DNA from: Lactococcus termiticola | GTDB lineage: Bacteria > Bacillota > Bacilli > Lactobacillales > Streptococcaceae | Length of the DNA stretch: 64,000 nt | Direction: 5' to 3' | Assembly: GCF_003116835.1 (NCBI RefSeq) | Contig: NZ_BFFO01000002.1 | Location: 62,001-126,000 of the forward strand | Shown: in pieces, positions 52,929-62,990 of the stretch | How positions within the stretch are numbered: the first letter of the stretch is position 1 | Layout: the number at the start of each line of letters is the position of its first letter | Position numbers and translations under genes: made by a program | Notes under the pieces: generated by a model | The model's database searches: none | What the model saw: only the letters and a program-made list of their open reading frames with translations | Told to the model about the DNA's origin: nothing

Positions 52929-53661
52929 AATGATGTGCCACAAATTTAATAATACTATCAAAAAGCAAGCCACCACAGACCCCACCAAGAAGCGGTCCGA
53001 GCAGTGGAATCCAGGCATAGTCCCAACCAGACTTTCCCTTGTTCTTAATTGGCAGGATGCTGTGCATAATCCGAGGACCCCAGTCACGGGCGGGGTTAAT
53101 GGCGTATCCCGTCGTTGCACCGAGCGAAAGCCCAATGGCCGTCACGATGCCACCGACCAGGGTCGGGGTCTGGCCATCAGCCAGCTTATTTTGGCCAAAG
53201 GCCAGGAGGGCAATAATCAAGAGGGCTGTCCCGATAAATTCGCCAAAGAAATTAGAGGGATTGTGGCGGATGGCAGGGGCCGTCGAGAAGGTCCCGAGGA
53301 TGCTGTCAGGGTCCTTGGTCTCGGCCCAGTGCGGATAGTAGAAGAGCCAGAGGACGAGGGAGGCCAGCATGGCCCCCAGCATCTGTGCGATGATAAAAGG
53401 GATAACCATCGACCAGCTAAAGCTACCGGTCGCCGCCATGGCCAGGGTCACGGCAGGATTGAGATGGGCTGGGCCCATAAAGCCAGAGACATAGACGGCA
53501 ATCATGACTGCCAGGCCCCAGCCAAGGGTAATGACCATCCATCCGGCGTCGCTTGCCTTGGTCTTTCTGAGGACGACGCCACAGACGACCCCATTCCCTA
53601 GGAGAATCAGGACGAAGGTCCCGATGAATTCGCCAAGTAATTGTACTGATTCAGACTGCAT
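52927..53661 (-). CDS. glpF: Glycerol uptake facilitator (aquaglyceroporin)
   Basis: 244 residues with six membrane helices and the two half-helix motifs of the family: HLNPAVTLAMA and YAINPARDWGPR. The Asp after the second NPAR is the mark of glycerol-conducting members rather than strict water channels. It is the third gene of glpK-glpO-glpF, TAGGAG before the ATG. It lets glycerol diffuse in for phosphorylation by GlpK. Confidence 0.94.
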   Translation of the reverse strand: MQSESVQLLGEFIGTFVLILLGNGVVCGVVLRKTKASDAGWMVITLGWGLAVMIAVYVSGFMGPAHLNPAVTLAMAATGSFSWSMVIPFIIAQMLGAMLASLVLWLFYYPHWAETKDPDSILGTFSTAPAIRHNPSNFFGEFIGTALLIIALLAFGQNKLADGQTPTLVGGIVTAIGLSLGATTGYAINPARDWGPRIMHSILPIKNKGKSGWDYAWIPLLGPLLGGVCGGLLFDSIIKFVAHH

Positions 53662-53670
53662 TCAAAACTC

Positions 53671-55251
53671 CTAATCTAGGATGTAACCATCCGCTAAGGC
53701 CATGTATTCTGAGATTTGCTGGGTCTTCCAGGCCTCGTTTTTGTCCCATTCTTGAGCTAAAATATCTGCGACCTTGTAGGCCATTTCTTTCGAGGCCCGG
53801 GCGTCTAAGAAGAGGCCACGAATCCGACGGGCGAGCACATCTTCGACGCTGGTCGCCATTTCTTCACGGGCGGCCCAGACGACCTCAGCCCCTGTAAATT
53901 CAAAGTTGGGGTGGATTTTCTCGGCCAGCTCTGGCTTTTCATTAGCCAGGGCTTGGATTTTTTCAGCATCGGAGCCGTAGACGTAAATCCAGTCCTGCCG
54001 TTCGCTGTCTGTGGTTGGTTTATAGCCGTGGATTTTCATTTCCCTGGTCACACAAGGCTTTTGAGGGAGGCCAGCCTTGCTGATGGCCAAATCAATCGTT
54101 TCTTCAGCCATCTGCCGGTAGGTCGTCCATTTGCCGCCTGTGATGGTAATCAGGCCGGAGTCATTGATAAAGAGCTTGTGGCTCCGGGAGATTTCCTTGG
54201 TCTTGTTGGGGTCAGCCCCCTCTTTTGGAGCGGCTAGCGGTCTGAGGCCAGCGTAGGCTGAGAGGACGTCCTTTCGCTCGGGCTTCTTGGCCAGGTATTG
54301 GCCTGCGGTCTCCAGGATAAAGTCAATTTCTTCTTCGAGAGGCCGAGGTTCCAGGATAAATTCGGTCAGTGGCGTATCAGTCGTGCCGAGGATGACCTTG
54401 TTGTGCCATGGGACACAGAAGAGGACCCGGCCGTCAGGTGTCTTAGGGACCATGATGGCGTCATTGCCGCCGAGAAAACTGCCGTCGACAATCAGGTGGA
54501 CTCCTTGCGATGGCCGAACGGTCGCCTTGTGGTCTTTGACATCCATGCTGAGAACCTCGTCGACAAAGATACCAGTGGCGTTGATGATGGCCTTGCCTTT
54601 GAGGCTAAAGGTCTCGCCGTCCAGGCTGTCTTCGACCTTGACACCGACGACCTTGCCATTATCCTTGGTCAGCTCAGTGACCTTGGTGTAATTGACTAGC
54701 GTCGCCCCTTTTTCAGTGGCCGTCTGCATGAGATTGATGGCCATTCTGGCATCGTCAAACTGGCCGTCATAGTACATGACCCCGCCGACGAGCCCGTCCT
54801 GCTTGATTTGAGGGATGCCGTCGACGACCTTTTTCTTGCTGTAAATCTTACTCCGGCCAATGTTTAAGCCGCCTGCTAGCATATCATAGACCTTTAGGCC
54901 CAGGCTGTAGAAGGGCTGTTCCCAGTGCCTGCGATTGGTAATGATAAATTTTTGATTTTTAACCAAGTGCGGTGCATTCCTTGCCATCCGGCCTCTTTCA
55001 TGGAGGGCCTCCCGGACCAGCTTGACATCGCCCTGCTGGAGATAGCGGACACCGCCGTGGACCAGCTTGGTTGAGCGACTTGAGGTGGATTTGGCAAAGT
55101 CGGACTGCTCTAAAAGCACGGTCTTAAAGCCTCGGGCAGCGGCGTCTACTGCAGCACCAAGCCCTGTTGCACCGCCTCCGATGACGATCAGGTCCCAGTC
55201 ATCCGGATGGTTTTTGAGAAATTGGATATTTTCTTTTCTTGAGATAGGCAT
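53671..55251 (-). CDS. glpO: FAD-dependent glycerol-3-phosphate oxidase/dehydrogenase
   Basis: 526 residues. The FAD-binding motif is LIVIGGGATGLGAAVDAAARGFK, followed by the family segment STSSRSTKLVHGGVRYLQQGD. It oxidises glycerol-3-P to dihydroxyacetone phosphate. In streptococci and enterococci the roughly 609-residue oxidase uses oxygen and makes hydrogen peroxide. The shorter form here matches lactococcal proteins, so oxidase or quinone-linked dehydrogenase activity is open. It lies between glpK and glpF. Confidence 0.9.
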   Translation of the reverse strand: MPISRKENIQFLKNHPDDWDLIVIGGGATGLGAAVDAAARGFKTVLLEQSDFAKSTSSRSTKLVHGGVRYLQQGDVKLVREALHERGRMARNAPHLVKNQKFIITNRRHWEQPFYSLGLKVYDMLAGGLNIGRSKIYSKKKVVDGIPQIKQDGLVGGVMYYDGQFDDARMAINLMQTATEKGATLVNYTKVTELTKDNGKVVGVKVEDSLDGETFSLKGKAIINATGIFVDEVLSMDVKDHKATVRPSQGVHLIVDGSFLGGNDAIMVPKTPDGRVLFCVPWHNKVILGTTDTPLTEFILEPRPLEEEIDFILETAGQYLAKKPERKDVLSAYAGLRPLAAPKEGADPNKTKEISRSHKLFINDSGLITITGGKWTTYRQMAEETIDLAISKAGLPQKPCVTREMKIHGYKPTTDSERQDWIYVYGSDAEKIQALANEKPELAEKIHPNFEFTGAEVVWAAREEMATSVEDVLARRIRGLFLDARASKEMAYKVADILAQEWDKNEAWKTQQISEYMALADGYILD

Positions 55252-55263
55252 AATAACTTCTTT

Positions 55264-56781
<1,518 letters not shown>

Positions 56782-56791
56782 TTATAATTCT

Positions 56792-56830
56792 ATTATAAAA
56801 TAATTTAATTTATTTTGCAAACGCTTTCTT
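56792..56830 (-). promoter_or_regulatory. glpK promoter with cre site
   Basis: On the minus strand TTGCAA (56820-56815), 17 bases, TATAAT (56797-56792). On the plus strand 56815-56830 reads TTGCAAACGCTTTCTT, one mismatch from the cre consensus, and it covers the -35. Confidence 0.72.
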
Positions 56831-56866
56831 CACAAACTTTACAGTTTGTGGTTTTTTGTCCACAAA

Positions 56867-56905
56867 ATAAAAAAGCCGTCAAGGCTTGTGACGACTGTTT
56901 TGTTT
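56867..56905 (-). terminator. mvaS terminator
   Basis: On the minus strand GTCGTCA, loop, TGACGGCTTTTTT. A second small hairpin (CACAAACT/AGTTTGTG, 56830-56850) lies between it and the glpK promoter. Confidence 0.65.
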
Positions 56906-56922
56906 TAATGTTTTTGGCAATT

Positions 56923-58074
56923 TTATTTTTTATAGTGGCGAATACCGTCTTTAATTTCACAAACTGAGAAAGGGGTCTGATCTTGGAAGCTTTTCTCTTG
57001 CTCAAGGTCAAGCGTTTCTGAAAACATGGCTTCATAGGCTGAGATGTCAAGGGCCTCGCGGTTTTCAAGCATGGCCTGATGCTTTTCAGTGAGAAGGGCC
57101 TGCTCAAAGCCTGGCATCAGCTCAGCAGAATAGAACTCAGCGACCGTCCCAGAACCGTAGCTGAAGAGGCCAAGGCGATCGCCAGCTGACAGGGCCCTGC
57201 TGTTTTCCAGAAGGGAAAGCAGGCTCAAGTAGAGGGAACCAGTATAGAGGTTGCCGACTCGGCGGTTGTAGACGATGCCTTCTTCATAGCGGGACATCAG
57301 ACGTTCTTGGTCGGCATGGCCTTCTAAGACGGGAAGGAGGGCCTTCTTGCCCATTTTTGTATAAGGGGTATGGAAGGCCAGGGCTGAGAAGTCTTGGAAG
57401 TCAAGATTGGTCCGTGTTTTATATTCCTCCCAGACCCGGGCAAAAGCATTGATATAGGTTTCGTTGGAGAACTTACCGTCGACCGAAGGGTAGGTCTGGC
57501 CGGTTGGCCGCCAGAAGTCGTAGATATCCTGGCTGAGGCTGACTTCGTCGTTGTGGAGGGCAAGCAGACTTGGATTAGCAGAGACCAGCATGGCCACAGC
57601 TCCAGCCCCCTGAGTCGGCTCACCGCCTGATGCCAGGCCGTATTTGGCAATGTCGCTGGCAATGACCAGTACCTTGCGGTCAGGATGTTGCTGGACGTGG
57701 TTCTTGGCCAGCTGAAGGCCTGCCGTCGCCCCATAGCAGGCTTCCTTGATCTCGATGCTCCGGGCAAAAGGCTGGATGTCAAGCAGGCCATGGACAATCA
57801 CAGCAGAAGCCTTCGACTCGTCGATGCTAGACTCCGTGCCGACGATGACCATGTCAATCGCCGCCTTGTCAGCCTCAGTCAAGATGTCGGCTGCCGCATT
57901 GGCCGCCAGCGTGACAATATCCTGACTTGCAGGGCTGACCGCCATCTGGTCCTGACCAATCCCTATGTGAAGCTTGGCCGGCTCAACCTGCCGGGCAGAA
58001 GCCAGCTCGTCCATCTCTAAAAAATAGGGAGGGACGAAGAAACTCATTTTGTCAATGCCAACAGTGTTCATCAT
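56923..58074 (-). CDS. mvaS: Hydroxymethylglutaryl-CoA synthase
   Basis: 383 residues from the ATG at 58074 (MMNTVGIDKMSFFVPPYFLEM). An ATG three codons upstream is possible, and neither has a good ribosome binding site. The catalytic Cys lies in IEIKEACYGATAGLQLA. GTESSIDESKA and FHTPYTKMGKKA belong to the thiolase-fold HMGS family. It condenses acetyl-CoA and acetoacetyl-CoA in the mevalonate route to isoprenoids. It is monocistronic here, divergent from the heme operon. Confidence 0.95.
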   Translation of the reverse strand: MMNTVGIDKMSFFVPPYFLEMDELASARQVEPAKLHIGIGQDQMAVSPASQDIVTLAANAAADILTEADKAAIDMVIVGTESSIDESKASAVIVHGLLDIQPFARSIEIKEACYGATAGLQLAKNHVQQHPDRKVLVIASDIAKYGLASGGEPTQGAGAVAMLVSANPSLLALHNDEVSLSQDIYDFWRPTGQTYPSVDGKFSNETYINAFARVWEEYKTRTNLDFQDFSALAFHTPYTKMGKKALLPVLEGHADQERLMSRYEEGIVYNRRVGNLYTGSLYLSLLSLLENSRALSAGDRLGLFSYGSGTVAEFYSAELMPGFEQALLTEKHQAMLENREALDISAYEAMFSETLDLEQEKSFQDQTPFSVCEIKDGIRHYKK

Positions 58075-58083
58075 ATATATCAT

Positions 58084-58361
58084 CGGCCAGGAAAACAGCC
58101 GGTCCTTTCTTTTTATAACAGGAATATTATAACATAAACTGGTTTTTGTTCTGGGGCTGCTGGTTTGGGACTGCTCGCTTCGTGATCAACTTAATTTATT
58201 ATGTAAATTTCCAAGTAGCTTATGTCGCCCAATTTTGAACTGGCAGATGCTTGGTCCCGGAAGCCATCCAATAGCCCCAGAACCTCGCGAGAGTTGTCAT
58301 TTTCAAAGATGAAGAGTATAATTAAGAGGATAGATTTTAATTAGAATGGAAAATTATAAAC
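58084..58361. other. Divergent intergenic region mvaS / hemH
   Basis: 278 bases. On the minus strand a -10 (TTATAAT, near 58130) serves mvaS. GTTCTGGGGCT (58148-58158) pairs with AGCCCCAGAAC (58274-58284), enclosing about 115 bases that are partly complementary (GGGAC/GTCCC) and hold no ORF. At 58294-58322 stands the hemH promoter. Confidence 0.6.
58294..58322 (+). promoter_or_regulatory. hemH promoter
   Basis: TTGTCA (58294-58299), 17 bases, TATAAT (58317-58322), with hemH 40 bases downstream. Confidence 0.8.
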
Positions 58362-59291
58362 ATGGCAAAACGTAGAATGGCCCTCCTTGTGATGTGCTTT
58401 GGCTCAGCTGAAAAGCCTGAAGACATCGAGCCCTATTATACACATATCCGTGGCGGTCGACCTGCCCCAGCTCCCCTGCTGGCAGAGCTACAAGAACGTT
58501 TCAAAATCATCGGTGGGACCTCTCCACTGGTGAAAATCACAGAAGCCCAGGGGGTTGCCCTTGAAGCTGAGCTTAACCGCCGTCAAGATGAGATTGACTT
58601 CAAACTTTATCTTGGCTATCTTCACATTTCACCATTTATTGCGGATGCTGTAAAGGCGGCACACGCCGACGGCTATGAGGAAATGGCCTCTGTCATCTTA
58701 GCTCCGCAATTCTCAGAAGTCAGCACCCAGCTTTATTTGGACGATGCTGAAAAAGCAGCGGCTGAATACGGCATGAAGCTGCAGACCGTCAAGAGCTGGT
58801 ACCGGAATCCTAAGTTTATTCAGACTTGGTCAGATAATCTCAAAAAGACCCTCTCAGAAATCCCTGCCGATGAAATGGACAAGACAGCCGTTGTTTTCAC
58901 AGCTCACAGCATCCCACAAAGCGTGGCAGACAAAGGCGATAGCTATGTTCCACAAATCTTGGATACAGCAAAACTTGTCGCTGAAGCTGCAGGACTTGAC
59001 CACTATGAACAAGCTTGGCAATCTGCTGGTCGTACCCCTTTCCCATGGATTGGTCCAGATGTTCTTGATTTCACTCGAGAAGTTGCTGAAACAAAAGGCT
59101 ATAAGCACTTTGTTTACTGCCCAGTTAGCTTTGTCGCAGACCATCTCGAAGTCCTTTTTGATAATGACTATGAATGCAAGATGGTGACAGACGAGCTTGG
59201 ACTCAGTTATCACCGTCCAGAAATGCCAAATACTAACCCAACATTTATCTCAGCCCTTGCTGATGTCGTGACAGAAAGTTTGAAAGCATGA
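58362..59291 (+). CDS. hemH: Ferrochelatase family protein (likely coproporphyrin ferrochelatase)
   Basis: 309 residues. [24 protein letters not shown] at the start, the catalytic His in [10 protein letters not shown] and a closing [19 protein letters not shown] are standard for ferrochelatases. The acidic pair in [10 protein letters not shown] is the metal-entry side. In Gram-positive bacteria the enzyme inserts iron into coproporphyrin III, and the neighbours hemE and hemY fit that route. It is the first gene of a four-gene operon and overlaps hemE by four bases. No TetR-type regulator adjoins it. Confidence 0.93.
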   Translation: MAKRRMALLVMCFGSAEKPEDIEPYYTHIRGGRPAPAPLLAELQERFKIIGGTSPLVKITEAQGVALEAELNRRQDEIDFKLYLGYLHISPFIADAVKAAHADGYEEMASVILAPQFSEVSTQLYLDDAEKAAAEYGMKLQTVKSWYRNPKFIQTWSDNLKKTLSEIPADEMDKTAVVFTAHSIPQSVADKGDSYVPQILDTAKLVAEAAGLDHYEQAWQSAGRTPFPWIGPDVLDFTREVAETKGYKHFVYCPVSFVADHLEVLFDNDYECKMVTDELGLSYHRPEMPNTNPTFISALADVVTESLKA

Positions 59292-60319
59292 TTAAAAATG
59301 ACCGCTTATTAAGAGCAGCCAGAAAAGAAGCTGTCGATGCTGTACCCGTTTGGTATATGCGTCAGGCTGGCCGCTCTCAACCTGAGTACCGTGCTATTAA
59401 GGAGAAATATTCGCTCTTTGATATCACTCACCAGCCAGAGCTCGCTGCTTACGTCACGAAGCTTCCTGTGGATAATTATGGCGTGGATGCAGCGATTCTC
59501 TACAAAGATATTATGACCCCCTTGCCTTCGATTGGCGTTGATGTGAGCATCAAGTCAGGCATTGGTCCAGTCATTAGCAATCCTATCCAAAAGCTCAGCG
59601 ATGTTGAAAATTTAGGACAAATCAATCCTGAGTCAGATCTTCCATATATCTTGGATACCATCAAGCTTTTGACAGAAGAACAGCTTGAAGTGCCATTGAT
59701 TGGCTTTTCTGGAGCACCCTTTACGCTGGCTTCATATATGATTGAAGGAGGTCCATCTAAGAGCTATCATAAGACAAAAGCACTGATGTGGACACAGCCT
59801 GAGACTTGGTTTGCGCTGATGGACAAACTTGCTGATATGGTGATTGCTTACTGCCGTGCGCAAGTTAAGGCTGGTGCTTCAGCCTTGCAGATTTTTGACT
59901 CTTGGGTTGGCAATCTGAATCGTGAAGATTACCGTAAATTCATCAAGCCTGTCATGACCAAGATTTTCACTGCTTTACAAGCCGAAAATGTGCCACTGAT
60001 CATGTTTGGTGTTGGGGCGAGCCACTTGGTCAAAGAGTGGAATGACCTGCCGATTGACGTGATGGGGCTTGACTGGCGTATCAAGATTGATGAAGCTAGA
60101 GCTCAAGGAGTAGAAAAAGCAGTACAGGGGAATTTAGACCCTAGCTTGCTTCTTGCACCTTGGGAAGTCTTGGAAAGCAAGACGAAAGAAATTCTCGATA
60201 TGGGAATGAAGGAAGAAGGCTTTATCTTTAATCTCGGTCACGGTGTTTTTCCAGAAGTCAATCCGGATACATTGAAAAAGTTAACTCAATTTGTACACGA
60301 ATATTCAAGCAAGATGTGA
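59288..60319 (+). CDS. hemE: Uroporphyrinogen decarboxylase
   Basis: 343 residues. The substrate-binding motif [16 protein letters not shown] and the later [18 protein letters not shown] and [12 protein letters not shown] are diagnostic. It removes four carboxyl groups from uroporphyrinogen III to give coproporphyrinogen III, the branch point of the coproporphyrin-dependent heme route. It overlaps hemH; a 123-base spacer with a long hairpin separates it from the PAS gene. Confidence 0.95.
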   Translation: MIKNDRLLRAARKEAVDAVPVWYMRQAGRSQPEYRAIKEKYSLFDITHQPELAAYVTKLPVDNYGVDAAILYKDIMTPLPSIGVDVSIKSGIGPVISNPIQKLSDVENLGQINPESDLPYILDTIKLLTEEQLEVPLIGFSGAPFTLASYMIEGGPSKSYHKTKALMWTQPETWFALMDKLADMVIAYCRAQVKAGASALQIFDSWVGNLNREDYRKFIKPVMTKIFTALQAENVPLIMFGVGASHLVKEWNDLPIDVMGLDWRIKIDEARAQGVEKAVQGNLDPSLLLAPWEVLESKTKEILDMGMKEEGFIFNLGHGVFPEVNPDTLKKLTQFVHEYSSKM

Positions 60320-60442
60320 GTTGAGCCCGTTTAGAAAGTTAGAAATTTAGAAAATCGCAGCTTCTGTGCTTGCACAGGTTCTGAGATTTGTCTAATTTCT
60401 TAACTTTTTGGCTCAAGCCACTCAATTATAAAGGAGAATAAA
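60320..60442 (+). promoter_or_regulatory. Long hairpin spacer between hemE and the PAS gene
   Basis: TTGAGCC (60321-60327) pairs with GGCTCAA (60410-60416). Between them AAAGTTAGAAATTTAGAAAATC pairs imperfectly with GATTTGTCTAATTTCTTAACTTT, closed by GTGCTTGCAC. No T run follows, so it is more likely an mRNA processing or stability element than a terminator. Confidence 0.55.
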
Positions 60443-61549
60443 ATGTCAGAAGAATTAAAACACGTAAGTCCTGATGCAATTATTGAATTTCCAACAGGAA
60501 CAATCAAAGCATCAACACTTGAACTTATGCTCAATAAATTGCCTTTTGAATTAGGCTACTGCAATGAAGACAACATCTTCACATGGTTTTCAGCAAAACC
60601 AGACCGTCTGCGTCCACGTCGCGTGAAGACTTTGGGTGAAAAAGTCTTTGACCTTCACCCACATATCGCGCCAAAAGTCCGTGTCTTGCTTGACCGTTTT
60701 GAAAAAGGCGAAGAGCAAAACTGGATTCTCCATTTCCCAAATAAAGAAGGAAAAGCTGGCCGTGGCTACAAGAAATTCATCGCTGTCCGTGATATCGAAA
60801 CAAATGAATATCTTGGTTCTATGGATGCGACAGTTGACCTTGCGATTTTTGAAGATAAGGCTGGTAAACACACGCCTGAAACGATCAAACGCTATGAAAA
60901 AGCTGAAGAAGTACCAGAAGTTGAAATCCGTCAAACGCAAGTCGAAGGTCCAGCAGCTGACTACAAGAGTGATGAAGTCATCATCGACTTTGAAACAGGT
61001 AAAATCAAAGCCAGCACGCTTGACACAATCATCCGTCTTTGTCCTTTCGAAATGGGCTTCTGCGATGCTGAAGATAACTTCCGTTGGTACTCAAACAATC
61101 CAACGCGTGTTCACCACCGCCGTACCTCAGCTTTCGGTCACTCTGTCTTGAAGCTTCATCCAAAAGTAGCGCACCACGTGCGTGTGATGCTTGATGATTT
61201 CAAGAGCGGTACAAAAGACGAATGGGCTTTCTGGTTTCCTAAACGTTCGGGTGAAGCTGGACAAATGTATCAAAAATTCATGGCTGTCCGTGATCCTGAA
61301 ACGAATGAATACCTCGGCTGCATGGACATCACTGTCAACATCGACCAATTCTTTGATGAAGAAGGCATGGAAGCAATGAAAGAAGGCGCAGTACCTGGCG
61401 GTCGTCCTTTGGATGGTTCAGGCGCCCCTTATGTTGCTTATCCAAATGGCGAAAAAATGCCAGCGCGTCACAGTCGTCGTCATGGTGAAGCTGGACATCC
61501 TGGCGGACACCCAGGTGCAGACTTGCACGTAGAGGAGATGAACCCTTAA
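60443..61549 (+). CDS. Tandem PAS (PAS_10/DUF438-like) protein with His-rich tail in the heme operon
   Basis: 368 residues, AAGGAG before ATG. Two copies of one domain are visible, about 8-150 and 180-315. Each opens with (A)IIEFPTGTIKASTLELM or VIIDFETGKIKASTLDTI, continues with LPFELGYCNEDN/CPFEMGFCDAED, and carries a Leu-His-Pro motif (DLHPHIAPKVRVLL, KLHPKVAHHVRVML). Each ends KKFIAVRDIETNEYLGSMD or QKFMAVRDPETNEYLGCMD. This matches the PAS_10 domain of DUF438-type proteins. The last 40 residues are rich in His, Gly and Pro (ARHSRRHGEAGHPGGHPG). There is no kinase, DNA-binding or membrane part. It lies between hemE and hemY and overlaps hemY by one base, so a role in sensing or carrying porphyrin or heme is an attractive inference. 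Confidence 0.8.
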   Translation: MSEELKHVSPDAIIEFPTGTIKASTLELMLNKLPFELGYCNEDNIFTWFSAKPDRLRPRRVKTLGEKVFDLHPHIAPKVRVLLDRFEKGEEQNWILHFPNKEGKAGRGYKKFIAVRDIETNEYLGSMDATVDLAIFEDKAGKHTPETIKRYEKAEEVPEVEIRQTQVEGPAADYKSDEVIIDFETGKIKASTLDTIIRLCPFEMGFCDAEDNFRWYSNNPTRVHHRRTSAFGHSVLKLHPKVAHHVRVMLDDFKSGTKDEWAFWFPKRSGEAGQMYQKFMAVRDPETNEYLGCMDITVNIDQFFDEEGMEAMKEGAVPGGRPLDGSGAPYVAYPNGEKMPARHSRRHGEAGHPGGHPGADLHVEEMNP

Positions 61550-62949
61550 TGACAAAGAAAATAGCAATCATTGGCGCAGGGATTACTGGTCTTTCGGCTG
61601 CTTATTATTTGCAGAAGGAGATTCAGGAAAAGAACTTGGACCTTGATTGGGTCTTGATTGAATCAACAGACCGTCTTGGCGGGAAGATTGAAACCGTTCG
61701 TCGTGACGGCTATATCATCGAGCGTGGACCAGATTCATTCCTTGCCCGTAAGACAGCGATGGTGGACTTGGCGCGTGAAGTCGGCATGGATGATAAGTTA
61801 GTGAATAACGCCACAGGTTCTGCCTTTATCTATTTGAATGGCAAGCTTCATCCGATTCCTGCCGGTTCTATCATGGGGATTCCAACCAATGAAGAGACTT
61901 TCCAAGCTTCAGAACTCTTTACAGACGCTGCAAAAGCGCGTGCTAAAGAAGACTTGACGATTGAAAAATCTCCAGCTGGGATTGACCAGTCGATGGGACA
62001 ATTTTTCCGTCGTCGTTTAGGCGATGAAGTCGTTGAGAACCTTATCGAGCCTTTGCTTTCAGGGGTTTATGGTGGCGACCTTGATACGATGAGTTTGATT
62101 TCTACTTATCCTCAGTTTTACGAAGTTGAGCAAAAATACGGCAACTTGATTGATGGCATGAAAAAACAAGCCGCAGAAAATGCCAAGAACACGCCTTATC
62201 AAGGACAGAAAAAAGGCATGTTCCTCAACTTTAACACAGGGCTTGAAAGTTTGGTCGATGCGATTGAAGCAGCATTGCCAGCTGAGAACATCATGAAGTC
62301 AACAGCGGTGAATAGCATCGCTGAAGGCTATGAACTCAGCTTGTCAAATGGCGAAATCTTGCATGCTGATAGCATCATCTTGACCACTCCGCATGAAGTC
62401 TCTGTAAAATTGCTCGGAGAGCATGGCATCATGAAAGACGAGTTTGAGGATGTACCCTCAACATCTGTCGTGACCATCTCTATGGCATTTCCAGCAGAAG
62501 CTTTGAAGGAAGATATCGACGGCACAGGCTTCCTCGTGTCAAGAAATGCAGATTTCTCTATCACGGCTTGTACATGGATCCATAAAAAATGGGCGCACTC
62601 AACACCAGAAGGTAAAATCGTTCTTCGGGCTTTCCTCGGAAAACCAGGAGACGAGCGTTATACGAAACTTTCTGATGAAGAAATCACCCGTCTCGCACTC
62701 CGCGACCTCGGACAAATCATGGAACTCAACGGAGAACCTGAATTTGTTGAAATCTCACGCTTAGATGACTCTATGCCACAGTATACTGTGGGTCACAAGG
62801 AACGTTTGGCGAAAGTCCGACAAGACCTTGCAGACAAGATGCCTGGCGTCTTTATCGCTGGGATGTCTTATGATGGGATTGGATTGCCGGATAATGTTGT
62901 GGCTGGTCGTGAGGCTGAGAAATTGGCTTTGCGCTATCTGACTGAATAA
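61549..62949 (+). CDS. hemY: Coproporphyrinogen III oxidase (CgoX/HemY-type)
   Basis: 466 residues. The FAD-binding start is KIAIIGAGITGLSAAYYLQ, with ESTDRLGGKIETV next and the family motif IERGPDSFLARK. GIGLPDNVVAGREAEKLA closes the FAD site. In Gram-positive bacteria this oxygen-dependent enzyme oxidises coproporphyrinogen III to coproporphyrin III (the older name is protoporphyrinogen oxidase). Its product is the substrate of the hemH product. The start codon overlaps the stop of the PAS gene. Confidence 0.94.
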   Translation: MTKKIAIIGAGITGLSAAYYLQKEIQEKNLDLDWVLIESTDRLGGKIETVRRDGYIIERGPDSFLARKTAMVDLAREVGMDDKLVNNATGSAFIYLNGKLHPIPAGSIMGIPTNEETFQASELFTDAAKARAKEDLTIEKSPAGIDQSMGQFFRRRLGDEVVENLIEPLLSGVYGGDLDTMSLISTYPQFYEVEQKYGNLIDGMKKQAAENAKNTPYQGQKKGMFLNFNTGLESLVDAIEAALPAENIMKSTAVNSIAEGYELSLSNGEILHADSIILTTPHEVSVKLLGEHGIMKDEFEDVPSTSVVTISMAFPAEALKEDIDGTGFLVSRNADFSITACTWIHKKWAHSTPEGKIVLRAFLGKPGDERYTKLSDEEITRLALRDLGQIMELNGEPEFVEISRLDDSMPQYTVGHKERLAKVRQDLADKMPGVFIAGMSYDGIGLPDNVVAGREAEKLALRYLTE

Positions 62950-62950
62950 A

Positions 62951-62990
62951 TTAAAAAAACACTTTATTTTGAAATAGAGTGTTTTTGATT
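62951..62990. terminator. Bidirectional terminator between hemY and the HNH gene
   Basis: AAAACACTTTATTT, TG, AAATAGAGTGTTTTT; T runs on both strands. Confidence 0.8.
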
